Assembly (NCBI GenBank): GCA_947561715.1
Contig: OX387202.1
Location: forward strand, 16,381,001-16,445,000
DNA: 64,000 nucleotides
Origin: Ascidia mentula
Taxonomy: Eukaryota; Chordata; Ascidiacea; Phlebobranchia; Ascidiidae
Direction of reading: 5' to 3'
Shown here: one piece after another, positions 32,758-59,500 of the stretch
Position numbering within the stretch: position 1 is the first letter of the stretch
Layout: every line of letters starts with the position of its first letter
Made by a program: the position numbers and the translations under genes
Notes under the pieces: generated by a model
Told to the model about the DNA's origin: nothing
Databases searched by the model: none
Seen by the model: the letters and a program-made list of their open reading frames with translations, nothing else

Positions 32758-35700
32758 GAGTTGCCGATTGGGCACTTTCAGGGAACTATTAGACGTACGG
32801 TGATCGGGTATCGGATAGGTTAATGTTGTGTGCACGCGCCCAGGTAGAATGATTTTGTTTGCGTGAATTTATTTATTACATCTGTAAGTTGATGTCGTAG
32901 CGCAATCGGAGTTTTGAGTGCTGAAAAAGCGTTGAGCCTGGCTGGATTACTGAGTTGATTTCATATTTTCTTGTATCACTGTCCTGTGTTTGATGTGTCT
33001 GCCCGAAACTGGCTAAGAATACAAGCGAACCAAAACGACCTTGAAAGGTCGAATCGTGTTTATCAAAACTGTATGATTCCATTTTTGCCTCAGCAACAGG
33101 TTTACAGTGCTTCCCAAACCATTTGACTGGCTCGTTTTGGTGGTCTGCGAAGCATGATACCGGCGAAAGATTGCCGCAATGTATCGAAGTGGTCTGTAGA
33201 AATGTTTGTGGAAGGGGGCAACTAGCTGGAATAGGTTTGAAACAACTGGTTTATTATTAGTTGATTCAGGTAATATAAAAAGTGACGTTGGATTTATTCT
33301 GAAAACCTTTAGGGCAGGGTTTCTGAACTGAAGGTTCACGGTGACCTATGTCGGTACACTAAACTTCCCAAAACAATATTTGCCCCACCAAAATCTTCAA
33401 CATTTTCATAGAGGTTACCGCGTGGCCACGGACCCAAACGAGTTTAGCAACCCTGCTTTGGTCGTCCGCTGACCCTTCATACTTATAAATAACCAATGCC
33501 ACCAGACTCAAACTGAATGTCTTTTTCAAACCCGAGGTCAAAGCACATTGACTAGAACAGTTGTTTTGGCGCCGAAAGCGCTGGTTTAATATGCAGCTTG
33601 AGAGCGCCAGTCACAAAGCACCTGTACCGGTGTTAAAGCAAGAAAAAGAAACGGGGAAACGGCAACAACGTACACAATCCGAGGGAAAAACAGGTAGATG
33701 TCTGAACGTAACTGTTCCGGGTTTGGGTGTTCAGATAGAAAGTAAATGCAATTCGATTTTTTATCGGCATGAAAGGTTTTCGAGCAAGAGAATCCGAACC
33801 ACCCAAAAGTGTTGATTGTATACTTTTGGAAGAAGGGCAATAAATATATGTGTTGCAAAGTTTCAATAAAAAATGTGGAGTGCAAGAACAAAAACACGAG
33901 GCTGTTAAAATGCACACGCGGAGAATAATAAACATAGTAAAAGATTGCGGAAGGCGGTCATCAACGAGAAACAAGAAAATTCGATTGCGTTTTCAGCGTT
34001 TTGCGAAGCGCAACTTGTCACAGTGCAAATGGTAAAACGAAAATGAAAAAATCCATCGTAAAATGCAGTGCGGTACTTTTGTATGCAATAAGAACACGCA
34101 GGCTCGTATAAACCGTGATTGAAAAGTTGCTTTGTTGAAAGTTACCACAGTAAGTATACAAAAAGGTCTGATGTTAATTTGTTATGTGTACATATAGTGC
34201 GTAACGACCTCTAAAGTGAAAACAAAACCTTCTGTATTCGATTGTAAAACTCAGCTGGTGTTCGGGTAATAAAATTTGTAATTACGTAGTTGAAAAAGAT
34301 TAGTTTCTGGTGATAAACGCGATTTTAAATGATATTTATACAGAACGGTAAAAGCTTTGAAATTAATATCATATTAAAAAAGTTTTGCAGATTCAAGCAA
34401 TTGCTATATAGAACAGCCAACTATTCGGTTAAAAAAAGAGACTACTTCAACAGCATTTGAAACGCACGGAGGATGCGATTCAAGAAATGATAATGAAACG
34501 TACAGGGCCAGGCTGTTAGTCACTGTACTAAGACACTATGCTTGTGACAATGCATTTTACTTGGTACATGTGTTTCAAAATGAACATGCAAAACGTGTGC
34601 CCACTTAAATTGTGACAACAGTTTGCAGTTGCAAAGATCGAACGAACAATGTTCAGGCAAAACTGGAGAAATTGTTGTTGGGGAAGAAAACACGGCGCTC
34701 CGGTTTTCACATTTCAAACCACAAAAAATTTTCGGAAACACTGGTCAAAGCCGTGTTCCTTCCCTTACTTACAGATAAATGCCAAGAGGAAATGGGAACA
34801 GGTGTCAAAACAACTTTATACCGCCCACTAAGCTCCAAAACGTCGCTGCAATTTTCCTACAGATGCTGAAATGCCTTAAAATGGTTGGTTTATAATACGA
34901 GCGTCTGCAATACAAAGGCTTTTGCTTGGTTATCAGCAATTGCGCGTCAAAGGTGCCTTGGGGGTAGATGCAAATACTGTTTGGCAAGTGGAATCGACCC
35001 CTGGGGGCAGCTAAAGCGTGTTGCGTTCGCGCTGGAATAACAAGTGGATAGCTAAGGCCAGGCTTTAGGCATCAGGCGCCTTCGACCAATGTTTAGGCGC
35101 TTAATCACCAGTGACGATAAACACATCGCAACCCGTCATGGCTGGGGGGCTCTGTGCACAAACAAGAGCCCTTGAGCATTAAATAGGCATTGTTTTAAGC
35201 TGGAGCCAGGCCTAATTACACATGGTTCGTAGGCACTAAGTTTGAAAACAGATAAATATGGAAAAGCAATGCGGGTTTTGTTTGCGTGCAACACACATTC
35301 GCGAATTGAGGTCAATAGGTTTCGTGGCTGCGGACTTTAAAGCTCTCCGCATCCACATTTTTGAGAATAGGAAATGCTAAATTCGTGCAACGGGCAATTG
35401 ATCACAAAACGACAAAAAAACACAGGCAAATATGGTGGAAAGGGCATTGGTTCGTACGATGGAGCTAGGCGCTTAGCACAAGCGCTGCTATTTTCGTTAA
35501 AAGTGTGACTCACCAATTCGACCTACAAGCAGTAACGAGACATTTAACTTGCGTAGCGCAAAGCTACCTAGGTTTGCAACAGTAATAGGACGAGATAGAA
35601 GAGCAGGACCAGGAAATACTAAAACTATTACCAGGCGGTATATCGCACAGGGCCTCGTACTTGGGCCCTTTTTGAAGGAAGAAAAGTAGGTTTATCTGCA

Positions 35701-35913
35701 ACCCGAGGCACAGTTTATCTCCGCCGCCTAAGCAAACAGCACCATGGCGCTGGAACAACTTCGATCCATTTCGGGAGCGGACGGCGACGTCATACAGAGC
35801 CTTTAGGACGTCACAAAGAGTGTTAAGATAAATATCCGGACCGGAGCAGTGTTTTGAGAGCGGAAAGCCCTGTCTTGTGTTGGTTGACGCTGGACGGTGA
35901 AGTGGGCTCGTCA
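32758..35913. other. Convergent intergenic region between GTPBP1 and PSKH1
   Basis: No supported gene is seen in these 3.2 kb. Open frames of up to about 110 codons occur on both strands but overlap each other and lack recognisable motifs or splice support. The interval should hold both 3' UTRs; AATAAA words on the plus strand near 33838 and 33863 are possible GTPBP1 signals. The stretch 35564-35913 is open on the minus strand right after the PSKH1 stop and is most simply PSKH1 3' UTR. Confidence 0.5.
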
Positions 35914-49776
<13,863 letters not shown>

Positions 49777-52700
49777 GTAGTATGAATGGGTATGCTTCAG
49801 CTATAGGCATTATTGTAACAGCGCAAGGCTGTCCCAATGGCAGTTGGTTATTCCAAAATCCAAGTTTGCCCAAGCGCAAGTCCTCAAAAATAGCCTCTAC
49901 ACCTAATTCACACTGGGATTTAAGCTTTTCACTGAACCTGTAACTGTTAAAAATAAAGATTTGTTAAAAAAAATACACATTCAATGGCATTTTTAAAGTT
50001 CAAACAAATAAGCTTTTTGTGAGGTCTAAAACACATGTTTGTCCAAATGGTTGTCTTCTGTAAACAAAATAGGTTCCAAAAGAGATTTAGATACTAATCT
50101 CAAACTTTTCTCAAACAGCAATTTCATCCACTATACACTGGTAAGTACATGGCACTGAATATAACACAATTGATCAATAGCCTCAAATAGCCACACACCC
50201 ACAAATACTCAGGCCCTAGTAATGAAACACTATACCAACTGTAGGCAAATGCCCGAGAAGCAAGTAATGCGCAATATTCCATGACTAGATCAAGAAAATT
50301 GTCTGATCTTTTTCAGTGAAAGGAGGTCCACATGCCCCAGGGGCATTGATGATAACCAGGTAAATTGTACTTCCTTGCCATTAAAATAACACCTTCCATT
50401 GCCTTTTTTCCTGTGTTTGTTCACTTGTTTGTAAATGTGATGTTGTGTTTCGAGTAAATACTTCTTTTCTAATAGTGTTGATTTTGTTTGATTGACATTT
50501 AGCCTTTTAACAGAATCAATGTATATACAAAATTTTGTTAGTAATCATTTCTACCATTTTGTATCAATTTATTGTTTTAGTATCCTTGCCTTAACAAGCT
50601 AAATTAACAAGAAGGTACAATAGTGAACATGATGAAATATAGGTTAAATAGGAACTCTTAAAATTGGAAGATCATACACAATATCATCTGAAAGAGAAGT
50701 TTCAGTGACAGTTAGTGTAACCTTGAGCACAACATACACAATTGACAATCTGGTATTTTTTTATCAATATGTGGCCAAAGCTGTTTCAATCGCAAGTAAG
50801 TGTGTTTGAACCTACTAAAATAGGACATTTAAGAAAAATGGTAGTCCAACTCCAGGTTTAGTGCATTATTTTATATTAGGCATTATTTTTGCTATACCTA
50901 TGCAAATCTGTTGCTTCTATCTTGAGAATTATTTTTTTTGTACCCAATATAAAAAAACGGGTTCAATGAATAGTTGGTAATTTTGTTTTTCTACATAATT
51001 TGGCAAATGTAGACAGTCAGTTGGCTCACACACCTCACCTTTGTGCATTCTAAATAATATATACTGACTGAAGAAGAATGACCAACCAATACATGTTCAT
51101 GTTCATGTCTTGGAATAAACGACTACGATGCATCGTAATTATGCTGAAACTATAATACGTACTGATATATAGAAAAAATATGTAAGCTACGCCATAGCGC
51201 TATGATTGTCTGAAGATCTTAAAAATCAATCTTCTTACCTTTTACTTTCACAATGTGTACATATCACATATTTTCTGCTGGCGGAAAGAGTTTGATAACA
51301 ACATTGGACATTGAAGTCCCATCTCTAAGATAGTAATAATCCACTACCAAAAAGGGAACCACAATATCAGGTGACAATTGCTTCCTACCCTACCGCATCG
51401 GAAACTTTGGAACGTCGTTTTAAACAAAAACGTTTTTGGGTGACTATTTGATAATATCGCCACACAAAATCATTTTAGCGCAACCAACCAAACTGCAAAC
51501 ATTGCAGTTTTATATACTTGACCCCTGAAAATAGATAAGTGCAGAAAAAAAGTCAAATTTGCCTTCAATAGTAAAGGGATTAAATTGTACGTTTTTTACA
51601 TAGTTCTAGAAAAAAGGTGATTTTAGAAGGTATTTTGTGTCACAACCCTACATAAAGTCTCTTGCACTTAATTTAAATCCCAAATACGACTAAAACCTGC
51701 CTGGCTAACTGCCTTGATTCACTAATAAAACAAAACTGCCGAAGGCCTGCAATGTATTCGAAGCCCGCGGAAAACCTGTGGCACGGGCGAAGTCCAATAT
51801 TTCACCACATCTATCCGTGTCCATGGCAACATGAGAAACTATGACATTTCTTTACATAAATATGATACAGATACAAACAAATGACTAAAGTTTATACATG
51901 TAGGGCATGGACCCGAATGGCAAAATTACACAAATGCTAGCAATTATAAAGCATAAAGCCGGGGAAAATGCAAACGGCGCAGTGCCGTGTGATTTTTGTG
52001 TGTACTACTATGGGGGGCGCACCATACAATCACACGGATGATTTGCGAACATTTAAACAAGTACAGAAGTTCCAAATGTCCAGAAGGTAGGAATTAAAAT
52101 TACCCAGTTTGGCCAGCGTTGATACGGAGATATCTTAACCGTTTAAGACAGAGGATTTCGACAAAGGAAAGGACAAAGGTTTCGACCGTAGAAATGTTTG
52201 TGTATGGAGCATTTTTTGACGGATGGAAGCGGTGCAAAATATACAAAACACATATACTTAACATTTGGCTGAAACATATTTCCCATTACAATTACATTGG
52301 GAAACAAGCCGTATATACAACGTACAACACAAACCTAGGCTATAATAACAGTTACAATATCTTTCACGGGGCGCATTGTCCAACAAACGCATTTTTACAG
52401 AAGCAACAGGCAATGCATTGCTTGTGCATTGACGCAATCCTAATCCTAAACTATACATTGCTGGGGGTGCTGCAAAACTGTTACAGTCCTAAAGTCATTA
52501 TGGTTTCGACAACATTGATTCTCTACAAGTAAGAAGTAGGGAAAACCCCTTCAACGATATGCTTCGTTGCGGAATAAATCACAAATGGCAAATGAGCGGT
52601 GACAGTGCGTGTGTGAGTGCTGGTGTACTCCGTTGTTGCTGAAAGGATGCTATACAATCTCTATATATGAACTGGTCGTCATTGATGACGTAGGGTTATA

Positions 52701-53540
52701 CTGCAGTGGAAGGCTCCAAATGGTATGTAGGCAAGGCACATAGAAAATGGGACTACATTGTAGCCGCTACAGTGCGCAAGGGCATTTGTACGTGTCAAAA
52801 TCGAAGAATTTGCTTTTAGCGAAGCAGGGTTATCTAACCGCGATAATTCAAATGTGAAATATTTTGTATGAGGACAAAATCGCGTAAGACGTTACAACCC
52901 CCCAAGAAAAGTGCTGTTATGAAATGGTGATTTTTGTGAGCAATGCTCAGTGCTCGGTAACGAGAATCTACGGGGAAATCGTTGCGCTTTAGGCTTCGCG
53001 GCACACTTTATACAATACGCTGTAAGTTCGGCCTTTGATGTAAATGAGAAAGTAAGGGTCCATTTTAACCACAGTTGCTTCGTTCCAAAATGAGCGCATG
53101 GCAAAGAAACAAATTTGCTTCCGATATGTTACATAACTAACGAATGTCGCATTTTGACGCATTGTGAGAGTTATACAATAAACAATACAACATACATGCC
53201 AGAAGAAGGGGGGCCATATAAAATGATGTAGGTTGCTATGCAAGTTTGAAATTGTCCCACATCAAAACACAGAGTTCAATGCGAGCGCAAACTGAGTTTC
53301 TGGCGCAACCCTCGCAAAAGCATCCCGCAGAATGCACATAAAATTAAAGCGGTAAATTTCCATCAAAAGATACCCACAGCTACTACGAATGCAAAAATTA
53401 ATTTCATAGGCTGGCGGAATTTAACAGTGCGCAAAAACGCGTAATTAGAAATCTGTTTCGTCGGCAGACCGAGCGGCGAACTAAATTCCGGACGATTTTC
53501 GGTGAAATTTCTCGACCGCGAGTTGGCGCTCGCGGGCAGG
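49777..53540. other. Intergenic region between GLG1 3' end and PSKH1 5' end
   Basis: Both genes run leftward, so this 3.8 kb should hold the GLG1 3' UTR, then the PSKH1 promoter and any untranslated first exon. From about 50000 to 51700 it is strongly AT-rich with no open frame of note. A plus-strand frame of 137 codons at 52119-52532 has no recognisable domain and odd composition (rich in Tyr, Asn and Ile), so it was not called a gene. Confidence 0.5.
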
Positions 53541-56500
53541 TCACCTGTTCTTGCGGTCGCGCACAACGCGTTTGGTGAATCGACCGCAAATGGTGCCCAT
53601 GAATAGGACCCCAATGAACATGAGAGTAAGCATAGCGAGGAGGTAGCTGGAGTTGTCTGAATCGATAATCTTTTGAGATAAGTCACTCAATCCTTTGACA
53701 TTCTGCAAGCAAAGGTACAGGAAATAAATGGGGAGTAAAATAAATAAAAGTAACAGCAGTTTGCAGCTAGGATTTAGAATATGCGGGGAGTTTTTGTTTG
53801 CGTTTTGGAATGGCGACCAACCAAAACGGCATTGCGACAACCGTACACACACGATTTATTGCGGCAGGTTGGCTCGAAAAATTATTCAGTGCATAATTTT
53901 TAATTCGTGAAATGCCCTATAGTGTTGTCCGAGGTATAATTTAAGGGCCACAGAAACTTTTTGCACGCCAACAAAAGAGAAAAATGCAACATTTTAATAC
54001 GGCCAAATATCTCCTTTTTCAGTAATGTCCAAGATAAATACTTTAAAGGAAAACCAGATGTAAAAATACTTTAAAGGAAAACGAGATGTAAAAATACTTT
54101 AAAGGTAAACCACACATAGGAACTTACCGCTTGATATGAGCTCCACATTTTTTGCCTCGCTTCCAACTCCTCTTTGCATTCCGGTAGCAAATATTCGACG
54201 TTTTTCACCAGGCAACTAATAACTGTATGGAAGGAGATAGGGTAGCATTGTAAGCATAGGACGATTATATCGTTATTCAAGTTATTGTTAAGGTTTGAAT
54301 TTCGAAATCACGCCGGCCTTCAATTAGGAAACGTTTCTTACTTAGATATTTATGCAGATATTCAAATCACAGATGCTTTAACGCATGACCGTTTAGTTGG
54401 TATTTACTATCAATATCAATGTAAGACAAGTTGCATGAAATTTAGCTTTTATTACAAATTTACAAAGTATATAGCGGTTTTACAAGCTCTTCCTTCCACT
54501 ACTATGATTTTGTGGCCGCTAGCCAGTATGATTATTGCATGAAATTTAGGTTTTATTGCAAATTTACGAAGTATAGCGACTTTGCATATACCTCTTCCTT
54601 CTCCAACTACGATTTTGCGGCAGTATGAGTCGATATCGCTCGTGCAAGCTTGCTGTAAAACCGGATCGGCCTGAACGTCAGTTCGCCCAGCGTCGATCAT
54701 TGTAGCGATTTCCTGTAGAAAATCTTTTGTTATTAAGAAAAGAAGGCATTTTTGTCCTTTACACCAGTGCTTCCCAACCAGTGGGTCGCGAAGCATTTCT
54801 AAATGTTACAGTTTTCTATTAGATCACGAAATTATTGCATTATTATTACATAACATTCGTTTGGTCATATCTCATTGTGGGTCGCACAATAAAACTTGCA
54901 TTAAAAGTGCGTCGCGAACTGAAAAAGGTTGGGTAGCATTACAAATCAGATACTGTTACTGGTTTAATTGGACGCTTATTATGTTTGGAAAGAGGCACTC
55001 CTGTCTTTTGTCACAAAATATCGACCATATTCTCAGGGTTAAACGAAACAAGTTGCGAAATACGTCATACCATTGCACATTGGTGCTGGTTTATTTTCCC
55101 CTCAGCGAAAGAGATTTTCAGACATTCAACCACCTTTTCAGGCACCACCTCGTCACAATGATCCTTAATCTGCAACCAAAACGATACAAATGCACATTTG
55201 ATGCGCCAGTTCGACAAGATACTGGGAAAACGTATTGAGATATCAATGTATCGGCCACAAATCACACATTGAACTTAAACAGTTGCGCAATAGTTGCGTC
55301 ATGTGAGTCCTAAATATGTGTTGAGTCTTGAAAAGATAATTGCACGTTCTAAAACACAGATACGCTAATTGCGATGTTGACAACAAGTTTGGTCAAACGT
55401 TTTTTGCACCATCAGTATACATGACAAATTAAAATCAAAAGACCCTAACTCGAATTAACAGTATTATACGATAACTATATTGAGAATAAGGGGCATTTTT
55501 TTACAATGAACCAAACAAACAAAACCGGTTAAAAGATGTGACTGTTGTTAGGCTTACAGCGTGGAGGCAATGAAGGGTAAGCGCCGGGTCGAGTCGGTAA
55601 TCTTTTTCTTCTTCAGCGATCACTTGGACCATGTGAGATGCGCATTTCGGTGACAAACCCTGTTGAAAAGACCACGGCCATGATGTTGTTGTACGTTGAA
55701 CAGTTTGTGAAACAAACGGATTTACGCATAAGCAATGGAGCCAATAATGTTTTTTATAGTGAGCAGCAGATGGCCACTGTTTTGCCCTGATAGTCACCAC
55801 AAAGTGGAAGTCTTGGGTCATTTTTGCTGATAAGTTTAAACTTTTCTTCAATAACTCAACCATTCTTGCAGATTTCCGCGAAACAAACGTTAGTGAAACT
55901 GTCGGCGTAACCAAAACAGCTTTCAAAACAAAAGTGCATCCAACCAGCTCACAAAAACTTACCTTTTTGCGTCCTGCCTTTGCCATGTGCTGTTTCAAGC
56001 AGTCGTACATCAACCCATGTGGGTCCACGCCTTTCTCGTGGTCCTGGCGTGCAACTTGCTTTTCATCCTGACAAAATTTGTCCATGTCCATCCGACAAGC
56101 TTCTACGAGGTCGGGATTTAATTCTATGTCCAAGAAAATCTCTTTTTCCCGTTTGAAAAGAACTTCCTTGCACCTGTCATGTACACATGGCATGTATTAC
56201 TACCAGGTGGCATGTGTGTTAAATGTGTCACGTGGCAGCTGTACGGCGGTGGACGAGGCCCTGAGGTTTTGCTTACAGGTTTGACTTGAAATAAATTTAT
56301 GATTCAAAGGAAATGAAAGCAAAGCATTATATTAAATTCAGTGACAGGTTTGTATTCAAAACGATTAAGTAACCACGTGGTAGCGTATACAGCCTGTCAA
56401 ATTCACTTACACTAAACTTTCGCAATTGTGTTTTTCCTGTGATTTTATATGGATTGTAGGACGTACAACAAGACAAAACAACTACAAATTCAAACGTACA

Positions 56501-59500
56501 AGGGGGTTTCGCAGTTTCAAGCAATAAATTTCTCCTCTGTAAACCCCAGCGTTCTTTCAATTATTCAACACATGACACTGATTTATAATTAACTAATTTT
56601 TTTAACAAAAAGTTACCACAAAACGATACAAGAAAACGAGTGGGCAGATTTATCGTTCACCCTAAATACATCTTTTGCCTGTTTTTCACAATACTATACA
56701 GTCTTAAAGGCCACGTCCTGTTATAATCATGTTATTCCCAACTTACGGGGGGTCGAGGTTGCGCTTGTTGGTAACCAGACAACTGATCAAACTGTTGGTG
56801 TCGCCATTCTGCAAGGCGGTCATGCAATAAGCCTTGATTCCCTTCTTACATTTCCGCATCAAATTAAAATCCAAGTTCTCGTTGTCAGCCTCTTCTTTCT
56901 GTAGAAAATTTGATGTTTTTGAATTAAATGTTGTTTTTGTTGTTGTTTTTTGTTGTTGTTGTTGTTATTGTGTCGTAACAAACACTTTTCGCTGCAGTGA
57001 TTGTCTCGCTTACATTTCAAAGTTACGTGCTTATTAGGGACCCCGCAATTCAGATATTGTTGTCTCTAATTGTGACACAATGTTTTTGAAACAAAGGCCC
57101 CGCGTTTCTTAGCACGGGTCATGTTGTTAGCAACAGTTGCCAGGCGTAAGAATGAAGGCGGAAAGTCTGTAGCCGCCGTAATTGGTCTAACTACGGTCAT
57201 TTATAATTATGAGGCGTCTGTTACTTTGGAACTACTTTTAGGACTTTTCGGAACACGTATTGTTCAAAATATCCCTGTATGCTTTCTATGTGTTTAAGTC
57301 GAAGTTAAAAACGGTATATATTATGTTAGTGCTATAGTCAACAGCTGAGCCAAAACGTGTTTTCATGCTACAACAACGTTGAACATATAAATTCGACAAT
57401 GGTCTATACCACCAACCACGGGCGGTTTAGTAACTTACCTGGAATACGTGTATTTGCTTTCTGCAGTCATTGGACAAGTCTTTGTAATGCTCTCGCAGGC
57501 ATTCGAGCCCATTTGCCTTGCCCGGTTTCACATCCGCACAGAATTGCTTAAAGTCCGTCAAACAACTCTTGTGCACGCCAGGGTTCAAATTGATGTTTTC
57601 ATGCTACGAAAATAGGGGTTTTCCGATTAGATGAATAACGGTCACCAGCAGCACTAGCGAGACCTTATGATTGGACACAGTACATGCATTGATGTCTGTA
57701 ACTCAACAACGCTATTCTGGAATTGTATGGGACTTTTTTGCCAGTTCGAACAGCTTATGGCTGTGTCGAGGTGAGAAGGGTAAAATAAAACTATATAAAA
57801 AAGGCGTTTTTGTAATTTTATGTTGTGCAGCCAATTCTTACTTTTATTAAGCTTGTTAAAGTTGAAAAAACACTATGGCCATGCCACAATCATAACAGAA
57901 CATTTTCAATTTGGAGACCGGCAATTTGTGAACAATATTTGTATGGTTTTGTCTTTTGCGGTTTCTCGTCCAGCAACAGTTTACGTTACGCGATCAAGGA
58001 TGTCGAAGACAGTTTACCTTTTCTTGTTGCAGTTCAAGGTTTTCGACTGTAAGTTGCTCTCTGCACTTCTTGGAGACTTGCTGGCCGGCTCCGTGTAATT
58101 TGTTGTCCCTTACGTTTTTGCTCAAACACATAATCACGTCCGGCCTGTGGAAACGGTAATATGTGGTTGTAGAACCAAAAACTCCAACACGAATTTTTCC
58201 AACTGTTACTTGTACATTTTTTTATAAAGCATGAAAAGGCATAGGTGCGAAAAAATTGGGGAGTGGATTACACAGATTAGAAAAGCCAAAGCTAATATGC
58301 TGATCATTATGAGCAAACGTTTCGAACACTGTTGTGCTCATCATCAGTGCTTTGAACTAACTGACTGCGTGATTTAATAGCTTTGGTTTCTCCATTCCGT
58401 ATTGTGCATGCTATTGTCATGTAATACCCAATGCCAGAATGTGGCCGAATGCTTTGTTGTAATAAACAGAAAGCCAAAGCCAATATGTTAATCATTATAG
58501 GCAAACGTTTCGAACACTGCTGCGTGCTCATCATTAGAGCTGACTGACGGCCATGGAATGGTATTTTGCCGGATTAGGGAACATGCAACGCTTTAAAACT
58601 ACATTAAATTTTACAGAAAATCGCGACGACGCACAAGGCACAAAACAAAGAAATTACTTTTCATATGTTTACAACTGCTGGAATTTAATGAGAGCTGCAG
58701 ACAGGGTGGGTACACGCACTGTTTCGACCTGTAAGGTCTCATCAGTGCAGCTGTTGATTGTGCGTGTATACACCCTGTCTGCAGCTCTCATTGATTATTA
58801 TGGCTCTTTTGCGCATATGCTAGAATTTAATTTTTTTAAATAATCAGTCTTTTTTACACAATGTCACACCAGAAAAGTTTAGACTGGTGCGTATTATTAC
58901 GTAACTTGAAGAGTAATAAGTACTTGAAATTTGCGTGCAGGAATTGAACGGAATTGCCAGAAAGATCGGAAAAATCTCACACGTGTCTACCTTTCGTCGA
59001 AGGGCAAGTTGAACAATGAACACTTACTTGGACTTGGGAGTTCTGCAAAGTGTCTCAACGTCCCGTTTGCACGCTTTGAGAAACTTGTAGCTGAATTGGT
59101 AATCTTTCATTTCAATCTGCACAAAAATAAACACTGATTTTGCTTCTTACCGTTGCAACCACGCACCTATATGTATATTGTAGTGCAGAAGCGAGAAAAC
59201 GTCGACTTGCCAGCCCGAAATTATTAAGATTTTGACAGGCAGGCCAATGGGCCACAAATTTGATAAAGAGGCGTTAGCAGCATTTCGATTCATAAACCAG
59301 CCTATTTGCAATATTTAATTGCGTAACGGAATAGCCAACGAATATGTACAAAAATTACATCAAACCAAAGTATGAACCATTTTCTGAAAGGACTTTAATT
59401 TCTATAATTCCCGGAGGCCAGATTGAAAGACCCAACGAGACAAAATTATCCCGTGCGCCGCAGTTTTCTGTTGTACTGCTGTGAAGTACACATGATAGGG

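Noticed and set aside
33561-33974. Overlapping frames of about 80-113 codons on both strands
   Set aside because: They are mutually antisense, without conserved features, in the convergent intergenic region.
35564-35913. 117-codon minus-strand frame directly after the PSKH1 stop
   Set aside because: It is most simply the PSKH1 3' UTR; the translation has no recognisable feature.
52119-52532. 137-codon plus-strand frame between PSKH1 and GLG1
   Set aside because: No domain or motif, odd Tyr/Asn/Ile-rich composition, no splice context. Probably chance in GLG1 3' flanking DNA.
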